Assembly: GCA_025450095.1 (NCBI GenBank)
Contig: JANWID010000318.1
Location: 1-6,456 of the forward strand
DNA length: 6,456 nucleotides
From: Bacteroidia bacterium
GTDB lineage: Bacteria; Bacteroidota; Bacteroidia; AKYH767-A; OLB10
Direction: 5' to 3'
The position numbers were made by a program, and so were the translations under genes. The notes beneath the pieces are model-generated. The model searched no databases, had not been told where the DNA came from, and saw only the letters and a list, made by a program, of their open reading frames with translations. Shown here in pieces: positions 4,898 to 6,456 of the stretch. Positions within the stretch are counted from its first letter, which is position 1, and every line of letters begins with the position of its first letter.

Positions 4898-6456
4898 AGG
4901 ATTTTGGTGCCTGCTGTTATTATTGTTTTTCCCGGTTGCTTTACAAGCACAGCTGAAAGGCGTTAAGAATTTTAAATGGCCTGATAAACCGGTGCAGACT
5001 CCCGTTTACGAGAAGTTTAATAATGAGGATGCCTATATTATCAAGGAAAGGAAATCCATTTCGATAAGCATGGATGTGAAGGGTGTTTACGTTTATACAA
5101 GTATTAAACGGAAAATAAAAATACTCACACAGGCCGGAGTAGACAACTATGCACGAATTGTTTTGCCAAAGTACAGCGGACGGAGGATCTCACTGGCAGA
5201 TGCACGAACCATAAAGAAAGACGGAACCATAGTGGATCTTGATGTAGATGATATTAAAGAAGTAAAGATTGCTGATGACGATGAGATTTTTGATGCGAAA
5301 CGTTATGTCCTGTTTTCAATTCCCGGAGTGGAGGTAGGGGATGAAATCGAAATCATTGCAGGCTTCAGTGGATATGGGATCCAGTATGGTCAGGATATTT
5401 ATTTGCACAGTTACCTGGCCGCTATGCAAAGTGAAGTAATCATTAATCAGGTAAAAGCAGTACAACTTGAAATTAAATTCTATAATAAACTGGCATACCC
5501 GACACAAAAAGAGAACAGCACGGAAATAACTTATACATGGGAATCGAAAGATCTGCCTTCCCTGGATCAGCAAGCTGCCAGTGTTCCTGCGCTTGATCTT
5601 CCTTATGTCAGTTACGCTGTAAAAAAAGTAAATTGGGGACCCGGTAATGCGCAATATGTTGTCGGCGACAGCTGGTCATCAGTTCTGGACAAGTGGGCGA
5701 AGTATTATCTTTTATCATCAGTAGGAGCAGATCACAGGGATAGAAAGCTTGACGATTTTTTTGAAGCAAGATGGAAGGAAGATTCAGCGACAACTGCTTT
5801 CTCAAGAGTTAAAAGCGTTCACGACTGGTTCAACAAGCATATGAAAATTGTGGAGCTTCCCGAAAATGAAACTACACTTTCATTAATTTCATATGTCAAC
5901 CAGGGTAAGGCAGATAACAATAACATGTTCAAAATTTATCACTACCTGTTATTTTGTACCAGCACCGATTATGAGTTTTGTATGGGTCGTGATTTTTATG
6001 ATGGGCCGATCGATTTCCAATTTGTAGCATATCACCAGGTAAATTATATCCTGTTTGCCTTTAAGGATGAAGCAGGGAAAACGCATTATGTAACTCCTCC
6101 CGACGAGGATGAAAAATTTGAATTGGATGAAATTGATGGTGCTATTCAGGGAACGCGTTACATTTCCATTAACCTTGTCGATAAATCGCACACGGTCGGT
6201 AATCCGAAATTTCCTTTCAATGCGGCAGTCGATAATACACGAAGTCGTATGGCAAAAGCTGAGTTAAACCTCGAATCGGGCCGGGCTTCATTTAAGCTGG
6301 ATGAGACGCTGCAGGGAGTTTATTCCACGAACAACAGGAATTATTATCTGAATAGTGAAGAGGACAGCACATTGCTGAAGGAGATTTCTACAGTAATGAA
6401 AGACAGGAATGAAAACGCGCATATCGATTCCATTTCCATTTCTTCATATGAAAATA
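4890..6456 (+). CDS. exported DUF3857 protein with degenerate transglutaminase domain (3' partial)
   Basis: An open frame starts at the ATG overlapping the previous stop (ATGAATAG) and runs off the window after 522 codons. Judging from its neighbour, roughly 100 residues are missing. The signal peptide is clear: MNRG, then FWCLLLLLFFPVALQA, with likely cleavage before Q22. A typical DUF3857 domain follows (about 45-250), including ISLADARTIKKDG (100-112) and IPGVEVGDEIEI. The transglutaminase-like region (about 270-410) can be aligned to the upstream protein, but the motif QGDCKD becomes QGKADN (338-343), so Cys is replaced by A341. The His position is Y386 (VNYILF) and the Asp position is T402 (HYVTPP). 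H382 is nearby but out of register. It is therefore probably non-catalytic and may bind a ligand or assist its partner. Being the second gene of a tightly overlapping pair suggests co-expression. The sequence shows no frameshift or stop in the window, so it is a maintained gene and not a pseudogene. Confidence 0.88.
   Translation, partial: MNRGFWCLLLLLFFPVALQAQLKGVKNFKWPDKPVQTPVYEKFNNEDAYIIKERKSISISMDVKGVYVYTSIKRKIKILTQAGVDNYARIVLPKYSGRRISLADARTIKKDGTIVDLDVDDIKEVKIADDDEIFDAKRYVLFSIPGVEVGDEIEIIAGFSGYGIQYGQDIYLHSYLAAMQSEVIINQVKAVQLEIKFYNKLAYPTQKENSTEITYTWESKDLPSLDQQAASVPALDLPYVSYAVKKVNWGPGNAQYVVGDSWSSVLDKWAKYYLLSSVGADHRDRKLDDFFEARWKEDSATTAFSRVKSVHDWFNKHMKIVELPENETTLSLISYVNQGKADNNNMFKIYHYLLFCTSTDYEFCMGRDFYDGPIDFQFVAYHQVNYILFAFKDEAGKTHYVTPPDEDEKFELDEIDGAIQGTRYISINLVDKSHTVGNPKFPFNAAVDNTRSRMAKAELNLESGRASFKLDETLQGVYSTNNRNYYLNSEEDSTLLKEISTVMKDRNENAHIDSISISSYEN

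Noticed and set aside
5316..6191. Minus-strand open frames of 65-112 codons
   Set aside because: They are antisense to the second DUF3857 gene, whose own frame has a signal peptide and family motifs.

Overview
The window looks like chromosomal DNA of a member of the Bacteroidota. The reasons are a moderately A+T-rich composition, the near absence of Shine-Dalgarno sequences, a match to the Bacteroidota -7 box (TAnnTTTG) before one gene, intergenic GCxxxTACxxxGC hairpins of a kind I recall from this phylum, and a tandem pair of secreted DUF3857/transglutaminase-like proteins. Genus or species cannot be told from the sequence.

Layout: (1) bases 1-147 hold at most the tail of a rightward gene. 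(2) 148-1596, minus strand, is a complete monovalent cation:proton antiporter of the CPA2 family. (3) 1597-2037 is a non-coding stretch with a symmetrical structure: two 50-nt inverted arms, each with a small hairpin, around a long hairpin with 24-nt arms. (4) 2038-2607, minus strand, is a small hypothetical gene of unknown function. (5) 2608-3007 is a divergent intergenic region with a G+C-rich island of CAGTCGGCAG-type repeats and an A+T-rich hairpin. (6) 3008-4897 and 4890-6456 (cut by the window end), plus strand, overlap by 8 nt and encode two exported proteins with the same architecture: signal peptide, DUF3857-type beta domain, transglutaminase-like fold and C-terminal beta region.

The most notable observation is the contrast within this pair. 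The first protein keeps a full Cys-His-Asp transglutaminase triad (C330, H372, D387). In the second, hand alignment puts Ala, Tyr and Thr at the three positions (A341, Y386, T402) at nearly the same spacing, so it appears to be a pseudoenzyme made together with its active-looking partner. The second notable item is the inverted-repeat element upstream of the antiporter. Its two small hairpins differ by compensatory base-pair changes, which suggests that the fold matters. The antiporter and the hypothetical gene share a strand but are 441 bp apart with the element between them, so they are probably separate transcription units.
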